This document shows, in pieces, positions 6,305-6,853 of a stretch of 6,853 nucleotides of DNA; within the stretch, counting starts at the first letter, position 1, and each line of letters begins with the position of its first letter. Made by a program: the position numbers and the translations under genes. The notes under the pieces were generated by a model. That model did not search any database and had not been told where the DNA came from. It worked only from the letters and a program-made list of their open reading frames with translations. The stretch is from assembly GCA_010030605.1 (NCBI GenBank), contig RHCK01000088.1, positions 1-6,853 on the forward strand. Direction: 5' to 3'. Origin of the DNA: Acidimicrobiia bacterium (GTDB lineage Bacteria; Actinomycetota; Acidimicrobiia; Acidimicrobiales; Ilumatobacteraceae).

Positions 6305-6853
6305 GACTCTTCAACGATCGGCGAACGTCGGTGTGACTTTGGCTATTCTGCGCTCGGTGGGGGAACATCCGGACCCGGTGCGTTCGCAGGCCACACTCAT
6401 CTTGGACTGGCTGGCGAGTGAGGACGGGGAGCGGGCGGCCCGAGGGGTGATCGTGCGTTATCGGGTGCAACTTGAGCCGCAGGACCTGCTGCATTTGGCG
6501 TGGATTCGGATCACCACCAGCTTCTCGGCGCGCAACGAGCCGGTGCAGTCGATCCACGGTGTCGACGACGCCGCCCGATACGGCTATCGAGTGCTCTCCA
6601 ATCTTGCTCTCGATCAACTTCGGGCCGAGCGTCGACGCGTCGAGCGTGATGATCGATTGCCGACGCGCGGCATCGGGACGGTCGTCGGGCCGGTCGTCGG
6701 GCCGGAGGATCACGTCGTCGGCACCGTCTTCTTCGAAGAGGTGATCCGACGAGCGAGTGTGCTCCCCGTCGGCTCGGGAAACTGCGGGGGGTGTTCCCCG
6801 GACATGATTCGGTCCATCGCGATCCGGGTCGTTCAATCGATCGCGCTCGAAGC
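6303..6853 (+). CDS. ECF sigma-factor-like protein, N-terminal part (3'-truncated)
   Basis: The frame is open from ATG 6303 to the window end (183 residues, no stop) with GC-rich third positions throughout, including the last 33 codons, so it is coding and not frameshifted. Residues about 57-115 resemble sigma-70 region 2 of ECF factors: LEPQDLLHLAWIRI matches the 'DAEDLVQETFLR' core-binding helix, and ARYGYRVLSNLALDQLRAER matches the 'WLYRIARNLALDHLRRRRR' -10-recognition helix. The role would be promoter recognition with core RNA polymerase, although a sigma-like adaptor is possible. After a VVGPVVGP linker the sequence does not show the usual region 4 'LPERQREVLxLR'. It reads FFEEVIRRASVLPVGSGNCGGCSPDM, with a C161-x2-C164 pair and then SIAIRVVQSI. 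The start is uncertain: the first 18 codons have lower third-position GC, and GTG 6333, 6357 or 6378 are alternatives. It may regulate the divergent surface-protein gene (inference). Confidence 0.6.
   Translation, partial: MTLQRSANVGVTLAILRSVGEHPDPVRSQATLILDWLASEDGERAARGVIVRYRVQLEPQDLLHLAWIRITTSFSARNEPVQSIHGVDDAARYGYRVLSNLALDQLRAERRRVERDDRLPTRGIGTVVGPVVGPEDHVVGTVFFEEVIRRASVLPVGSGNCGGCSPDMIRSIAIRVVQSIALE
6344..6349 (+). promoter_or_regulatory. Possible -10 element for the sigma-like gene
   Basis: TATTCT preceded by GGC lies seven bases before GTG 6357. If used, transcription would begin at or next to that GTG, giving a leaderless mRNA, which is common in actinobacteria. No convincing -35 hexamer is present at 16-18 bp upstream, and the element lies inside the reading frame if ATG 6303 is the true start. 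Confidence 0.25.
6681..6704 (+). repeat. 12-bp tandem repeat in the sigma-like gene linker
   Basis: GTCGTCGGGCCG occurs twice head to tail (6681-6692 and 6693-6704) and encodes VVGPVVGP between the region-2-like domain and the C-terminal part. It is in frame (four codons per unit), so copy-number change would only alter linker length. Confidence 0.8.

Noticed and set aside
6042..6836. 264-residue minus-strand frame at the right end
   Set aside because: Asp/Arg/His-rich with no motif; antisense to the sigma-like gene and overlapping the signal-peptide end of the surface protein in another frame.

Overview
This is a GC-rich bacterial window (roughly 60% G+C by eye) with strongly GC-biased third codon positions, which produce many long antisense shadow frames. 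The gene families present (MFE-2/Hsd4A-like SDR, fatty-acid-type CoA ligase, amidohydrolase-2 family protein, SnoaL-like protein, LPXTG surface protein, ECF-like sigma) point to a high-GC actinobacterium, possibly one of the Acidimicrobiia or a mycobacterium-like lipid or steroid degrader. The taxon is inferred from family content only. No rRNA, tRNA, CRISPR array, IS element or phage gene was seen.

Layout. Positions 1-270 (+) are the 3' end of a SnoaL/NTF2-like protein, which converges on a leftward operon. That operon reads right to left on the minus strand: an SDR oxidoreductase (4022-3159), an amidohydrolase-2 family metal-dependent hydrolase (3154-1934) and an acyl-CoA synthetase (1937-282). 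The first gap is 4 bp and the second junction is a 4-bp overlap, so the three genes are almost certainly co-transcribed and translationally coupled. A second SDR (4161-5054, +), related to the (3R)-hydroxyacyl-CoA/17-beta-hydroxysteroid dehydrogenase type, diverges from the operon. The 138-bp divergent region holds a near-perfect 23-bp palindrome (4116-4138) of the kind bound by TetR-family repressors, so both directions are probably controlled together.

Reading of the module (inference): two alcohol/ketone oxidoreductases, a hydrolase or C-C-acting amidohydrolase and a CoA ligase together look like part of a catabolic route. Such a route would oxidise and cleave a cyclic or hydroxylated lipid-like substrate (terpenoid, steroid fragment or similar), activate the acid as a CoA thioester and feed it to beta-oxidation. 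The substrate cannot be read from the sequence.

The right end is a separate unit. A secreted protein with a C-terminal LPATG sortase signal (6304-5087, -) faces a divergent, incomplete gene (from about 6303, +). The product of the latter resembles region 2 of ECF sigma factors but carries an unusual Cys-containing segment where region 4 would normally be. The outermost start codons of these two genes interlock in a CATG, leaving essentially no intergenic DNA unless the sigma-like gene starts at a downstream GTG.
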